A stretch of DNA of 64,000 bases from Nitrobacter sp. Nb-311A. GTDB lineage: Bacteria > Pseudomonadota > Alphaproteobacteria > Rhizobiales > Xanthobacteraceae. A program made the position numbers and the translations under genes. Shown here in pieces: positions 8,760 to 17,884 of this stretch (the first letter of the stretch is position 1; every line of letters begins with the position of its first letter). The notes beneath the pieces are model-generated. The model made no database searches and had not been told where the DNA came from. It worked only from the letters and a program-made list of their open reading frames with translations. The stretch lies in the NCBI RefSeq assembly GCF_000152905.1, contig NZ_CH672417.1, forward strand, positions 373,111 through 437,110, in the 5' to 3' direction.

Positions 8760-10166
8760 ATGTCCAAACCGACAACCCTGTATGACAAGATCTGGAATGA
8801 TCATCTGGTGCATGAGGCCGAAGACGGCACCTGCCTGCTCTACATCGACCGTCACCTCGTTCACGAGGTGACGTCGCCTCAGGCGTTCGAGGGTTTGCGC
8901 GTCGCCGGACGCAAGGTCCATGCGCCCGAGAAAACGCTCGCCGTGGTCGATCACAACGTACCGACCACCGATCGCTCAAAGCCCAATCCCGATCCGGAGA
9001 GCGCCGAGCAGATCGCTGCGCTGGCGCAGAACGCCCGGGATTTCGGCATCGAATACTACAACGAGTTCGACAAGCGACAGGGCATCGTTCACGTCATCGG
9101 CCCCGAGCAGGGCTTCACCCTACCCGGCACCACCATCGTCTGCGGGGACAGTCACACCTCAACCCATGGCGCGTTCGGGGCGCTGGCGCACGGCATCGGC
9201 ACATCCGAGGTCGAGCATGTGCTGGCGACCCAGACGCTGATCCAGAAAAAAGCGAAGAACATGCGCGCCGTCGTCAACGGCAAGCTGCCGGATGGCGTCA
9301 CCGCCAAGGACATCATCCTCGCCATCATTGGAGAAATAGGCACCGCAGGCGGCACCGGCTACGTGCTGGAATACGCCGGCGAAGCGATCCGCGCGCTATC
9401 GATGGAAGGTCGCATGACGGTGTGCAACATGTCGATCGAGGGCGGCGCGCGCGCCGGCCTTATAGCGCCGGACGAGACGGCGTACGAATTCCTGAAAGGC
9501 CGGCCGAAAGCGCCGAAGGGCGCCGGTTGGGATGCGGCCATGCGGTACTGGGAAAATCTGCGCAGCGATGAAGGCGCGCACTTCGATCACGAGATCCGGC
9601 TCGACGCCGCCATGCTGCCGCCGATCGTGACCTGGGGAACCAGTCCTGAAGACGTGATCGCCGTGACCGGCAAGGTGCCGGATCCCGCCGACATCGAGGA
9701 TGAGGCCAAGCGGCTGTCGAAGGAGCGCGCGCTGCATTACATGGGCCTGAGCCCCGGTACGAAAATCACCGACATCAAGCTCGACCGCGTCTTCATCGGC
9801 TCCTGCACCAACGGTCGCATTGAAGACTTGCGCGCCGCCGCGAAGATCGCGGATGGCCGGACGGTCAACGGCAACGTCAATGCCATGGTCGTGCCCGGTT
9901 CAGGGCTGGTGAAGGAACAGGCGGAGGCGGAAGGCATCGACAAGATCTTCATCAAGGCCGGATTCGAATGGCGAGAACCCGGCTGCTCGATGTGCCTTGC
10001 GATGAATCCTGACAAGCTGAAGCCGGATGAGCGCTGTGCTTCCACCTCGAATCGCAATTTCGAGGGTCGGCAAGGCTTCAAGGGCCGCACGCATCTTGTG
10101 TCGCCATCGATGGCGGCGGCAGCCGCGATCGCAGGGCATTTCGTCGATATACGCGAATGGCCTTGA
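8760..10166 (+). CDS. leuC: 3-isopropylmalate dehydratase, large subunit
   Basis: Aconitase-family [4Fe-4S] subunit that isomerises 2- to 3-isopropylmalate in leucine synthesis, working with LeuD. The 468-residue product has the Fe-S cysteines in [13 protein letters not shown] and [13 protein letters not shown], plus the conserved [12 protein letters not shown]. The start at 8760 ([13 protein letters not shown]) is chosen because AGG lies 9 bases upstream; ATG 8754 is too close to it. leuD lies 2.7 kb further on as a separate unit, the split arrangement common in this family. The 8483-8759 leader shows no supported gene. Confidence 0.97.
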   Translation: MSKPTTLYDKIWNDHLVHEAEDGTCLLYIDRHLVHEVTSPQAFEGLRVAGRKVHAPEKTLAVVDHNVPTTDRSKPNPDPESAEQIAALAQNARDFGIEYYNEFDKRQGIVHVIGPEQGFTLPGTTIVCGDSHTSTHGAFGALAHGIGTSEVEHVLATQTLIQKKAKNMRAVVNGKLPDGVTAKDIILAIIGEIGTAGGTGYVLEYAGEAIRALSMEGRMTVCNMSIEGGARAGLIAPDETAYEFLKGRPKAPKGAGWDAAMRYWENLRSDEGAHFDHEIRLDAAMLPPIVTWGTSPEDVIAVTGKVPDPADIEDEAKRLSKERALHYMGLSPGTKITDIKLDRVFIGSCTNGRIEDLRAAAKIADGRTVNGNVNAMVVPGSGLVKEQAEAEGIDKIFIKAGFEWREPGCSMCLAMNPDKLKPDERCASTSNRNFEGRQGFKGRTHLVSPSMAAAAAIAGHFVDIREWP

Positions 10167-10173
10167 ACCTTCT

Positions 10174-10199
10174 TTCGCTTGAAAGCGTTTTCAAGCGAA
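10174..10199 (+). terminator. Hairpin after leuC
   Basis: Inverted repeat ttcgcttgaaa / tttcaagcgaa with a short loop, 8 bp after the leuC stop. It resembles one half of the dispersed family-2 repeat (aagcgttttcaagcgaag) and may end leuC transcription. There is no long T-run. Confidence 0.5.
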
Positions 10200-10454
10200 G
10201 CATGATGGCCTTGCACTCGACACCGCAATGAAGCACAACACAGCCATGTGATCGAGGCGCGCCGCGTCGCTTTCTGCCGAACGGGGTTTTCGCAGTGCCC
10301 GGACTATCCGTGCACGCTTGTCCGGCAGGGCGGAGCTTCCGATCCGTTTCCGCTCGATCGTCGATCGAACAAGCTGTCAGCAAGGGTGCGACGGCGATCC
10401 GGCTTGCCTCGACTGCCGGGTTGGTCGCCGACGGACCGTCAGTCAAGATGCCGG

Positions 10455-10961
10455 ATGAAAACAGCCAAAACCAAAGCGCCCCCTCGCAAGCCGGCTGAAA
10501 TGCCGCGCTCGACCGCCAATACCAAGGCATCGGCAAAGAAGACGCCCACGAGGACGCCTGCAAAGCTGGCGTCCGCAAAAGGCAAGGTCGCGAGGCCGGA
10601 GGTCGTGAAGGGTAACAGCAAGGCCGCTCCAGGCGCGGCTGAAAAGCCGATCGCGACCGTGCCGCGGGATGCCCTTACCTTGCCGCGAAAACCGGCCCGC
10701 ACAATCACCACGCCGATTCCGGCACCCATGGCTGTGCCGCCGACGCCTGCCGCTACGACGACCAAACCGATATCCAGTCCTGCCCCGCGCGCCGACGTGC
10801 CGCCGGAAGCCGGCTTTACGCTACAGGTCGACGGGCATTTCAAGAACCAGTTCGAGACGCTCGACCAGGCGAAGCAGGCCGCGACCGACTTGAAGTCGCG
10901 TTTTCCGATCCTGCGCATCGAAATCTACGATGCGGCGAAAAAAGCGCGACTACCGATCTGA
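10455..10961 (+). CDS. Lys/Ala/Pro-rich protein with short conserved C-terminal domain
   Basis: A 168-residue protein whose first 110 or so residues are Lys-, Ala-, Pro- and Thr-rich low complexity (KTKAPPRKPAEMP, then repeated AKK/TPT motifs), reminiscent of histone-H1-like tails. The last 50 residues (GFTLQVDGHFKNQFETL ... ARLPI) look folded and are probably the conserved part. The frame is open from 10248, but its upstream part looks non-coding, so ATG 10455 is chosen. No signal peptide. Function unknown; nucleic-acid binding by the basic tail is only a guess. Confidence 0.55.
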   Translation: MKTAKTKAPPRKPAEMPRSTANTKASAKKTPTRTPAKLASAKGKVARPEVVKGNSKAAPGAAEKPIATVPRDALTLPRKPARTITTPIPAPMAVPPTPAATTTKPISSPAPRADVPPEAGFTLQVDGHFKNQFETLDQAKQAATDLKSRFPILRIEIYDAAKKARLPI

Positions 10962-10985
10962 TCGGCATTGGCCCCAATTATGACC

Positions 10986-11297
10986 TCACCAGGACGGATC
11001 GAGACCGTAGCCGAAGCCGAACGGAAAGAACGGAGCCCGTCCTGCCGGTACGTAGTAATCTGGCCGTCCATAGTAAGATTGATAGGGACCACGCACGTAC
11101 ACGCGCGCGCGATGACGCCTGAGGCGATATCCGCGATGCGGGCGATGGGCATGCCGCGCCGCAACGACCTCGGTGAGCGTCATCGGCTGCGTGGCGACAG
11201 CACCGAAGCGCGGGGCAGCCTGCGCGCTTTTAACTAATGGCATGCCACAAGATACAAGAATTGCAGCAGCGAAACTCACGCCCGGATATCTTTTCAT
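10986..11297 (-). CDS. Small exported His/Arg/Tyr-rich protein
   Basis: A 103-residue protein with a signal peptide (MKRYPGVSFAAAILVSC..., cleavage near AQAAP). The mature part is rich in Arg, His and Tyr, with YGRPDYYVPAG and a C-terminal Phe/Gly cluster. Such small basic exported proteins are common in Bradyrhizobiaceae and have no assigned role. It is one of three neighbouring small exported genes on the minus strand. Confidence 0.65.
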   Translation of the reverse strand: MKRYPGVSFAAAILVSCGMPLVKSAQAAPRFGAVATQPMTLTEVVAARHAHRPHRGYRLRRHRARVYVRGPYQSYYGRPDYYVPAGRAPFFPFGFGYGLDPSW

Positions 11298-11440
11298 GGC
11301 GATTGCTCCGTGGATCGACGTGCACTGTCATTATGACACGTTTCTCGAAAGATCCGCCACGCTTCAAAGAAGGCAGGCCCGCACAGCGAGCCTGCTCGAC
11401 ATGGCGGGAACCGGCTTCGCCGAACTCCCGACCTGGATCA

Positions 11441-11722
11441 TCAACGCCAGTGACGATGATGGTGGTGGCGATGATGATGACGATTCCAGTTGTGGCGGTG
11501 GTGACGATGGTTATGCCAATGGCGGCGGTGATGATGGTGATGCCGCCAATGACGGTTGTGGTGATGTCCCCACTGTACGTTGGTCGTCAGCTTACCTGCG
11601 TCGCTCTGCCCGGCGACGATCCCCGGAACGACCGGAGTCGCCGCCTGCGCGTGCTGCGCGGGAGTCGCGACAATCAGAAGCGCGCCGAGAGCGGCCAATC
11701 CTAGAATTTTCTTCAAGAGCAT
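11441..11722 (-). CDS. Small exported histidine-rich protein
   Basis: A 93-residue protein with a clear signal peptide (MLLKKILGLAALGALLIV..., cleavage near AQAA) and a mature C-terminal half dominated by histidine: I count 23 His in the last 45 or so residues, interspersed with Arg, Trp and Asn. The start at 11722 is fixed by an excellent ribosome-binding site, AAGGAGGTCT. The frame is open upstream to 11920 but looks non-coding there. The composition suggests metal (Ni, Zn, Cu) binding in the periplasm, but nothing nearby names the metal. Confidence 0.75.
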   Translation of the reverse strand: MLLKKILGLAALGALLIVATPAQHAQAATPVVPGIVAGQSDAGKLTTNVQWGHHHNRHWRHHHHHRRHWHNHRHHRHNWNRHHHRHHHHRHWR

Positions 11723-11940
11723 ATAGACCTCCTTGGGTGGGACAAGTAACCGCGACATCAGGCAGATAAATCCATCGCCGCCGTGACGCGCGAGCGAGAC
11801 ACCAGTGACAAGGCTATGAGCCGGGAAGTGAATGCGACGTGAATGCGCCTGCAATGGACCTGCGGCAATATGCTTTATATGTGCGGATAGCGTTACCGAA
11901 CTGCCGCGATTCCCCATCAAACCGCGCCTGAATTGAACAG

Positions 11941-12303
11941 TTAACCGTGACGCCAGTAGCAGTTCATCCGCGGAACGATCACCGTCCCGCTCGGCCGAAA
12001 TTCCTGCACATAATGCGCGGTGCAGTCGCGTACCGCGTCGGCGCCCGGATTATAGCTCGGATAGACCCCACGCTCGTCCTCGCGATAGATTCGCACGCGC
12101 GGTCGCCGCTTGCGAGTCTGTGCCGACACATCAAACGGAGCGGCGCGATCCATGTTTCTCACAGTGGTTTGCGCCTGGGCGCTGTACATAAAAAGCAACG
12201 TTCCCGGCACCAGCAGCAAGAGCAGCATCGCAGCTCCCGTCGCAAGCCCCCCCGCTGTCATCCTGACGTCCATGGCTGCGCCCCGATTATCTCTGTCCAC
12301 CAT
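11941..12303 (-). CDS. Small membrane-anchored or exported protein
   Basis: A 120-residue protein with a hydrophobic segment near residues 16-40 (GLATGAAMLLLLLVPGTLLF) acting as signal peptide or anchor (cleavage possible near AQAQ). The basic mature domain ends in PRMNCYWRHG and has two cysteines (DCTAHYV, MNCYW) that could form a disulphide. GGAG lies at good spacing before the ATG at 12303; ATG 12273 is an alternative. Function unknown. Confidence 0.6.
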   Translation of the reverse strand: MVDRDNRGAAMDVRMTAGGLATGAAMLLLLLVPGTLLFMYSAQAQTTVRNMDRAAPFDVSAQTRKRRPRVRIYREDERGVYPSYNPGADAVRDCTAHYVQEFRPSGTVIVPRMNCYWRHG

Positions 12304-12401
12304 GGACGGTCTCCGATTGCCGCGCCCGCGTCAACCGCAACACCGCCCCGGTTTGCGAAAAACAGGTGCGGCGACCACGAAACGCGGGCTAGACAAACGC
12401 C

Positions 12402-12803
12402 ATGTGGATCTCCGCCAAGGCCCCCTCGCTGACTGACATGGAAACCATGGCGCGCGAGGCTTTTGCCCGCCTGCCCGAGAATTTCCGGCGCCTGTGCGCA
12501 GGTCTCATCATCCGTGTCGAAGATTTCCCGACCGACGAGGTGCTGGACGAGATGAAAGCCGACAGCGAATATGATCTGCTGGGACTATTCCAGGGCACGG
12601 GCCTGCCGTTCCAGAGCCAGGATGACGTTGCCAGGCTACCCAATCTGATCTGGCTTTACCGCCGTCCCATCATCGACTACTGGGCCGAGCATGACGAAGA
12701 ACTGGGCCATATCATCACCCATGTGCTGATTCATGAAATCGGCCATCACTTCGGGCTCTCCGATGCCGAGATGGAGGCGATCGAGGCGCAGGCGGCAGAT
12801 TAG
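12402..12803 (+). CDS. Minimal zincin-type metallopeptidase family protein
   Basis: A 133-residue cytosolic protein of the small zincin family (formerly DUF1025). The zinc-binding motif HEIGHHFGLSD (HExxHxxGxxD pattern) is at about residues 115-125, and the conserved PNLIWLYRRPI precedes it. The length is typical. Substrates of this family are not established. It lies 70 bp upstream of leuD on the same strand. Confidence 0.85.
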   Translation: MWISAKAPSLTDMETMAREAFARLPENFRRLCAGLIIRVEDFPTDEVLDEMKADSEYDLLGLFQGTGLPFQSQDDVARLPNLIWLYRRPIIDYWAEHDEELGHIITHVLIHEIGHHFGLSDAEMEAIEAQAAD

Positions 12804-12872
12804 GCTCACAGGATTGCGCCTTGGATTGAGGCCGGGACCGGGTTAGAGTGCCAGGGTATTAGGATTCCTGCC

Positions 12873-13478
12873 ATGGACAAGTTCACAACGCTGGAAGGCG
12901 TCGCTGCGCCGCTGAAGATCATCAATGTCGATACCGACATGATCATTCCGAAGCAGTACCTGAAGACCATCAAGCGCACCGGCCTCGGCAAGGGACTTTT
13001 TTCGGAGCAGCGCTATAGGGAAGACGGCTCGGAGAATCCGGATTTCGTTCTCAACAAGCCGGCCTATCGCAATGCCGAAATCCTTGTCGCCGGCGACAAT
13101 TTCGGCTGCGGCTCCTCGCGCGAGCACGCCCCATGGGCATTGCTCGACTTCGGCATCCGCTGCGTGATCTCCACCTCGTTCGGCGATATCTTCTATAACA
13201 ACTGCTTCAAGAACGGGATCCTGCCGATCCGCGTGTCGCAAGCTGACCTCGACAAGCTGTTCGACGACGCCGAACGCGGCGCCAACGCGACGTTGACCAT
13301 CGATCTCGCAAATCAGGAAATCCGGGGACCCGACGGCGGCACTTTGAAGTTCGAGATTGACCCGTTCCGCAAGCATTGCCTGTTGAACGGCCTCGATGAC
13401 ATCGGACTGACGATGGAAAAGAAGCCGGCGATCGAGGCTTACGAAGAAAAGGCCAAGCGCGAACGCGCCTGGGCCTGA
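12873..13478 (+). CDS. leuD: 3-isopropylmalate dehydratase, small subunit
   Basis: Partner of LeuC in leucine synthesis, carrying the swivelling substrate-recognition domain. The 201-residue product shows the family segments [31 protein letters not shown] and [17 protein letters not shown]. Its start ([14 protein letters not shown]) matches the family. It is followed by a palindromic repeat whose last hairpin lies between leuD and the convergent asd gene. Confidence 0.97.
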   Translation: MDKFTTLEGVAAPLKIINVDTDMIIPKQYLKTIKRTGLGKGLFSEQRYREDGSENPDFVLNKPAYRNAEILVAGDNFGCGSSREHAPWALLDFGIRCVISTSFGDIFYNNCFKNGILPIRVSQADLDKLFDDAERGANATLTIDLANQEIRGPDGGTLKFEIDPFRKHCLLNGLDDIGLTMEKKPAIEAYEEKAKRERAWA

Positions 13479-13499
13479 CCCGCTTCCGCCGGCAGTCCT

Positions 13500-13600
13500 A
13501 TAGCGTCTTCGAGCAAATAGGATACCGGTTCGCGCGACGGAAACGCATCAAATCAAAAAGCCAGAGTCCCTCACCGTTTCCGCGAAGCGGTGAAGGACTC
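13500..13600. repeat. Family-2 dispersed palindromic repeat and convergent terminator hairpin
   Basis: The sequence atagcgtcttcgagc...ggataccggttcgcg...aaacgcatcaaatcaaaaa matches the repeat family also found at 17041, 36885 and 55395. Its distal hairpin, gagtccctcaccg (13564-13576) with cggtgaaggactc (13588-13600), has a 13-bp stem with one mismatch. Placed between the convergent leuD and asd genes, it could terminate both. Confidence 0.75.
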
Positions 13601-13606
13601 CAGAAA

Positions 13607-14641
13607 TCAGGCGGCTTTCTGCTTGGCGCTGATCAGCTTGCGGTTAATCAGGCACTCGGCGATCTGCACTGCGTTCAACGCCGCGCCCTTGCGCAGGTTG
13701 TCGGACACGACCCACATCGACAGGCCGTTCTCCACCGTCGCGTCCTCGCGGATACGGCTGATATAGGTGGCGTCTTCACCCGCCGATTCGTACGGCGTGA
13801 CGTAGCCGCCCGGCTCGTGCTTGTCGATGACGAGACAACCCGGCGCGTTGCGCAGGATGCTGCGCGCCTCATCCGGCGTGATCGGCTTTTCGAACTCGAT
13901 GCTGACAGCTTCCGAATGGCCGATGAACACCGGCACGCGCACGCAGGTCGCGGTCAGCCTGATTTTGGGATCAAGAATCTTCTTGGTCTCCGCCATCATC
14001 TTCCATTCTTCCTTGGTGTAGCCGTCCTCCATGAACACGTCGATCTCGGGGATGACGTTGAAGGCGATGCGCTTTGGAAACTTTTTGTTGACCAGTTCGC
14101 TCGCGGTATAGACAGACTTGGTCTGCGCGAACAACTCGTCCATCCCCTCCTTGCCCGCTCCGGACACCGACTGATAGGTCGCGACCACGACCCGCTTGAT
14201 GACGGCCTTGTCGTGCAGCGGCTTCAGCGCCACGACGAGCTGCGCGGTCGAGCAGTTCGGATTGGCGATAATGTTCTTCTTGGCGAAACCGGTCACCGCG
14301 TCCGCGTTGACCTCGGGCACGATCAACGGCACGTCGGGATCCATCCGCCAGGTTGAGGAGTTGTCGATCACGACCGCGCCGGCCGCTCCGATCTTCGGCG
14401 ACCATTCTTTCGACACAGCGCCGCCGGCCGACATCAGGCAAATATCGGTGTCGCTGAAATCGTGGTTTTCCAGCGCTTTGACTTTCAGGGTTTTATCGCC
14501 GTAGGAAACTTCGGTGCCGACGCTGCGGCGCGAGGCCAGCGCAACCACCTCGTCCGCGGGGAATTTCCGCTCGTCCAGAATGTTGAGCATTTCACGCCCG
14601 ACATTGCCGGTCGCTCCGACCAGCGCGACTTTGTAACCCAT
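13607..14641 (-). CDS. asd: Aspartate-semialdehyde dehydrogenase
   Basis: NADPH-dependent enzyme that reduces aspartyl-phosphate to aspartate semialdehyde for Lys, Thr and Met synthesis; 344 residues. The Rossmann motif GATGNVGREML is near the N-terminus. The catalytic Cys130 lies in ANPNCSTAQLV, and the C-terminal substrate region includes GHSEAVSIEFE. The start is preceded by a GGAGAG-type ribosome-binding site on the minus strand. It is convergent with leuD, with the shared hairpin between them. Confidence 0.97.
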   Translation of the reverse strand: MGYKVALVGATGNVGREMLNILDERKFPADEVVALASRRSVGTEVSYGDKTLKVKALENHDFSDTDICLMSAGGAVSKEWSPKIGAAGAVVIDNSSTWRMDPDVPLIVPEVNADAVTGFAKKNIIANPNCSTAQLVVALKPLHDKAVIKRVVVATYQSVSGAGKEGMDELFAQTKSVYTASELVNKKFPKRIAFNVIPEIDVFMEDGYTKEEWKMMAETKKILDPKIRLTATCVRVPVFIGHSEAVSIEFEKPITPDEARSILRNAPGCLVIDKHEPGGYVTPYESAGEDATYISRIREDATVENGLSMWVVSDNLRKGAALNAVQIAECLINRKLISAKQKAA

Positions 14642-15331
14642 CGTTCACTCTCCGAAGAAAATCGCTTCCCTCATCGCCCCGGCGCGAAACAAGAGAAGAC
14701 GCTGCGCTTCTAGAGCATGATCCCGAAAAGTGGAAACCGGTTTTCGGAAAAGATCATGCTCAAACAAAAAGATAAGCGACGAGTCTGATTCAACGCAGTT
14801 GAAACAGACTCTAAGCGAGAAACGCCTTTAAGACAACGCCGGCCACGGTTCCCAGGGGACCGATTCAACCGGCGCCACCTGACAAAATCCGTCCGGCCAG
14901 CGCGGCTTCGCCGCCCGGGCGTACGGGTTCTTGCTCACCAATCACAGAACGCAGATTGCGGCCGACGAACAGGTATGAATACACGCCCTGACGGGATAGA
15001 TAATTCATTGAAAACAGTATCTTAAACTCATATCGCCGCGTGGCGACCGCTTCAGACCGCAGCTTCTCAAGGACGGCCTCCTAGCCGCTGAACTTAGCGT
15101 TTGCAGGCGAGAAGTGGACACTGGGTGGCAGGAAGTAAACACTCAGATCAAATCTCGGGGTCCCCACCTCTGACTCCACAGAAGCGGTAAAGACTCTGGA
15201 CCGGAGCGCCGGATCCCAAGCAACATTTCGTCGTCCTCGGCATTATTCTCGCAATGTGTGGCCCGATTGGGCTTGTGGCGTGAGCCAACTGGGCGGTAAA
15301 AAGGCAATCACTCGGATTCATTGAGGACGTG
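14642..15331. other. Gene-free interval between asd and the exported protein at 15332
   Basis: About 690 bp without a supported gene. It holds a full family-1 palindromic repeat at 14713-14822. It also holds a pair of near-identical direct repeats, gaagtggacact (15111-15122) and gaagtaaacact (15132-15143), which could be an IS-end remnant. The rest is probably the promoter region of the downstream gene. Confidence 0.6.
14713..14822. repeat. Family-1 dispersed palindromic repeat
   Basis: The outer hairpin is gagcatgatc ... gatcatgctc enclosing cgaaaagtggaaaccggttttcg. A second hairpin, gagtctgattcaac / tgaaacagactc, follows. Related copies lie at 29926-30048 and, inverted, at 31935-32055. Confidence 0.85.
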
Positions 15332-15715
15332 ATGACCTTGAAATTCTCCAGCGCGACCGGGGCTGCGAAAACCATCGCGCTGTTGCTTGCGGCGGCCGCC
15401 CTCGTCGGTTTCAGCGCCACCGACGCGAGCGCCCGGCCCAGGCACGATCGCAACGGTGCTTATGGTCCGAGCGGCCCCAACGTGTCGTACCAGTCCGGCC
15501 CCCGCACGCGTGTCTACATCACCAGACGGTCCTGGCTGGATGCCGGCACCGAGGTGTTGCCGGGCGAGCGCAAGTACACCGACTATGCCTTTCCGCCTTC
15601 CGTCGGCTATCCCTCATTCGCCCGCGAGAACCTGAACCGGCCGATCGACCGGCAGCCGCTCAGTTCGCCGGCCGATCTCGGCGGCCGATACCCGACTGGA
15701 TTCCCGCTCTACTGA
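15332..15715 (+). CDS. Small exported protein
   Basis: A 127-residue protein with a signal peptide (about residues 1-35, cleavage near ASA-RPR). The mature part is rich in Pro, Tyr, Arg and Gly and includes RVYITRRSWLDAGTEVLPGE, a segment I recall from many small exported Bradyrhizobiaceae proteins. GAGGA precedes the tandem GTG 15329/ATG 15332 starts; ATG is chosen. Function unknown. Confidence 0.7.
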   Translation: MTLKFSSATGAAKTIALLLAAAALVGFSATDASARPRHDRNGAYGPSGPNVSYQSGPRTRVYITRRSWLDAGTEVLPGERKYTDYAFPPSVGYPSFARENLNRPIDRQPLSSPADLGGRYPTGFPLY

Positions 15716-15793
15716 TCGCTTCCCTCGCAGACCACCGCCCGGGCATTCGCCCCACCCAGGAAGTCCTGCTGGAGGATTGTCTCCAGCTTGCGT

Positions 15794-16906
15794 TCAGGCG
15801 TGCAGCGCCTGAAGCTCCTTCACAACCGCTTCACCCATCTGCGACGTGCTGACCACGGTCGCGCCCGTGGACTTCAAATCAGCGGTGCGCAGGCCCTTCG
15901 CCAGCACGGCGGCGATCGCGGCGTCGAGCTTGTCCGCCAGCTCCCCCCTGTCGAAGGAATAACGCAGCGCCATCCCGAACGAGGCCAGCATTGCAATTGG
16001 ATTTGCCGCGCCCTGGCCTGCGATATCGGGCGCGGAGCCATGCACCGGCTCATAGAGCGCGCGGCGCTTGTTGGTTTTCGGATCGATGTCACCGAGCGAA
16101 GCCGACGGCAGCATGCCGAGCGAGCCGGTCAGCATCGCTGCGATGTCCGATAGCATATCGCCGAACAGATTATCGGTCACGATCACATCGAACTGCTTCG
16201 GCCAGCGCACGAGCTGCATGCCACCGGAATCCGCAAGCTGATGCTGCAGCGCGACGTCCTTGTACTCGCGCTGATGCAGCTGCGTCACGACCTCGTGCCA
16301 GAGCACACCCGATTTCATGACGTTGCGCTTTTCCATCGAGGTCAGCTTATTGCGGCGCTTGCGCGCAAGATCGAAGGCAACGCGCGCGATACGTTCGATT
16401 TCATAGGTGTCGTAGACTTGCGTATCGACGGCGCGCTTCTGGCCATTGCCGAGATCGGTGATGGTCTTCGGTTCGCCGAAATAGACCCCGCCGGTCAGCT
16501 CGCGCACGATCATGATGTCGAGACCCTCGACCACCTCCGGCTTTAGACTGGAGGATTCCGCGAGCGCCGGATAGCAGATCGCCGGACGCAGGTTGGCGTA
16601 AAGCGCGAGATCCTTGCGCAGCCGCAACAGGCCCGCTTCCGGCCGCACCTCGTATGGCACCGAATCCCACTTCGGGCCGCCGACAGCGCCGAACAATACG
16701 GCATCGGCGGCAAGCGCCTTCGCCATGGTGGCGTCGGTGATGCCGACCTTGTCGGCATCATAGGACGCGCCGCCCACCAATCCTTTCTCGGTCTCGAACT
16801 TGGCGATACCCTGCGTGTCGAGCCAGCCGATCAGCCGCTTCACCTCCGCCATCACCTCGGGGCCAATGCCGTCGCCGGGCAGGAGAAGCAGCTTGTACGT
16901 CGCCAT
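15794..16906 (-). CDS. leuB: 3-isopropylmalate dehydrogenase
   Basis: NAD-dependent oxidative decarboxylase, the third step of leucine synthesis; 370 residues. Family segments are [40 protein letters not shown] and [20 protein letters not shown]. The frame is open to 17011, but the start at 16906 ([13 protein letters not shown]) fits the family and has GAGGG upstream. It stands alone, separate from leuC and leuD. Confidence 0.97.
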   Translation of the reverse strand: MATYKLLLLPGDGIGPEVMAEVKRLIGWLDTQGIAKFETEKGLVGGASYDADKVGITDATMAKALAADAVLFGAVGGPKWDSVPYEVRPEAGLLRLRKDLALYANLRPAICYPALAESSSLKPEVVEGLDIMIVRELTGGVYFGEPKTITDLGNGQKRAVDTQVYDTYEIERIARVAFDLARKRRNKLTSMEKRNVMKSGVLWHEVVTQLHQREYKDVALQHQLADSGGMQLVRWPKQFDVIVTDNLFGDMLSDIAAMLTGSLGMLPSASLGDIDPKTNKRRALYEPVHGSAPDIAGQGAANPIAMLASFGMALRYSFDRGELADKLDAAIAAVLAKGLRTADLKSTGATVVSTSQMGEAVVKELQALHA

Positions 16907-17040
16907 CACAAAACCCTCGAAACCCTCGTCATGGCCGGGAAAGCGAACGCGTGCTTCCTCCGACGCCCGGTCCATCCTCCCGCCTGAAGGCAATGAAGGC
17001 CGCCCGCGCAATGCCTATGACATCGCATGTTGCCGATTGC

Positions 17041-17144
17041 TATAGCGTTTTCAAGCGAAGTGGACGCCGGTTCGCGTGAAGAAAAGCGTCAAATCAAAAT
17101 CATAGAGCCCGCTTCTGATTCCATCAGAAGCGGAAAAGCTCTAG
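17041..17144. repeat. Family-2 dispersed palindromic repeat
   Basis: Contains tagcgttttcaagcgaagtg, gccggttcgcgtgaagaaaa and aaatcaaaatca, followed by the hairpin cccgcttctgatt / atcagaagcgg. This is the same family as the elements at 13500, 36885 and 55395. It lies between the leuB promoter side and the sodC 3' end. Confidence 0.8.
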
Positions 17145-17286
17145 GACGGTGTTGCGCCGTTGGCAAGACGCTTCGCGCCGCATCGTTTGCCATCAAAAGC
17201 CATCACAACGCGCGCAACTTCGTGCGGCCGCAACGATCGAAGCCGCGGCAACAGCGCGAACCGCGCAGTCACTATTTCTGGCAGTT

Positions 17287-17796
17287 CTACTCGATGACGC
17301 CGCAGGCAATGCGGCCCCCGGCCTCACCGGTCGGGTCCGTCTTGTAGTCGTCGGCGGCGGCGTGGATGACGATGGCCGTGCCGTCCGGCTTCAGAACCGA
17401 ATTCGGCTTGTCCTTGTCCAGCGTGACGGCGGTATTGACCACTTCGAACTTCAATTCGCCGGAAGCAGGCATGACGATGTTCGGCAGGTCTCCGGCGTGA
17501 TGGCCACCGGCCGCCATCATGCCGTGCTTCTTATTGTCCGGATTGAAGTGCCCCCCTGCCGATTTGAAAGGCGGCTCACATTTTCCGACGGCGTGAATGT
17601 GGAACGCATGCTCCCCAGCGGGAAGGCCCTTCAGAGTGGCCTTAAAGAGAACGCCGTCATTGACCTGTATGAGTTCGACTTTACCCACATCGGCGCCTTC
17701 GAGGTTTTTCAGCAGAGCCTTGGCCGAATTGGCAGAAACCGCGGTCACGCTCAGGGCAAGAAGAGCCGTCGTTGCGAACAGGGCACGAGCGATCAT
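17287..17796 (-). CDS. sodC: Periplasmic Cu/Zn superoxide dismutase
   Basis: Dismutates superoxide in the periplasm; 169 residues with a signal peptide (cleavage near VSANS). Metal-ligand segments are visible: HAFHIHAVGKC (copper His pair and a disulphide Cys), GGHFNPDNKKHG and HHAGDLPN (zinc and bridging ligands), AIVIHAAADDY, and GEAGGRIACGVI with the second disulphide Cys. It is divergent from nothing recognisable and lies next to the molybdo-oxidoreductase pair. Confidence 0.93.
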   Translation of the reverse strand: MIARALFATTALLALSVTAVSANSAKALLKNLEGADVGKVELIQVNDGVLFKATLKGLPAGEHAFHIHAVGKCEPPFKSAGGHFNPDNKKHGMMAAGGHHAGDLPNIVMPASGELKFEVVNTAVTLDKDKPNSVLKPDGTAIVIHAAADDYKTDPTGEAGGRIACGVIE

Positions 17797-17884
17797 GGGA
17801 AATCTCCGCTGCGGAATCAGGGCTTCAGGAAAGTATCGTTGTTGTGGCCCTTATAACAGCAGCTACCGACGGCGGCCAGCCACA

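Noticed and set aside
8576..8761. Minus-strand open frame of about 60 residues ([14 protein letters not shown]...) in the leuC leader
   Set aside because: It looks somewhat protein-like but overlaps the leuC start region antisense, has no clear ribosome-binding site, and I recognise no family. Not strong enough to annotate.
11464..11560. Repetitive ggtggtgatgatg tract considered as a possible CRISPR or microsatellite
   Set aside because: It is the complement of the His codons of the exported His-rich protein; there are no spacers or regular repeat units.
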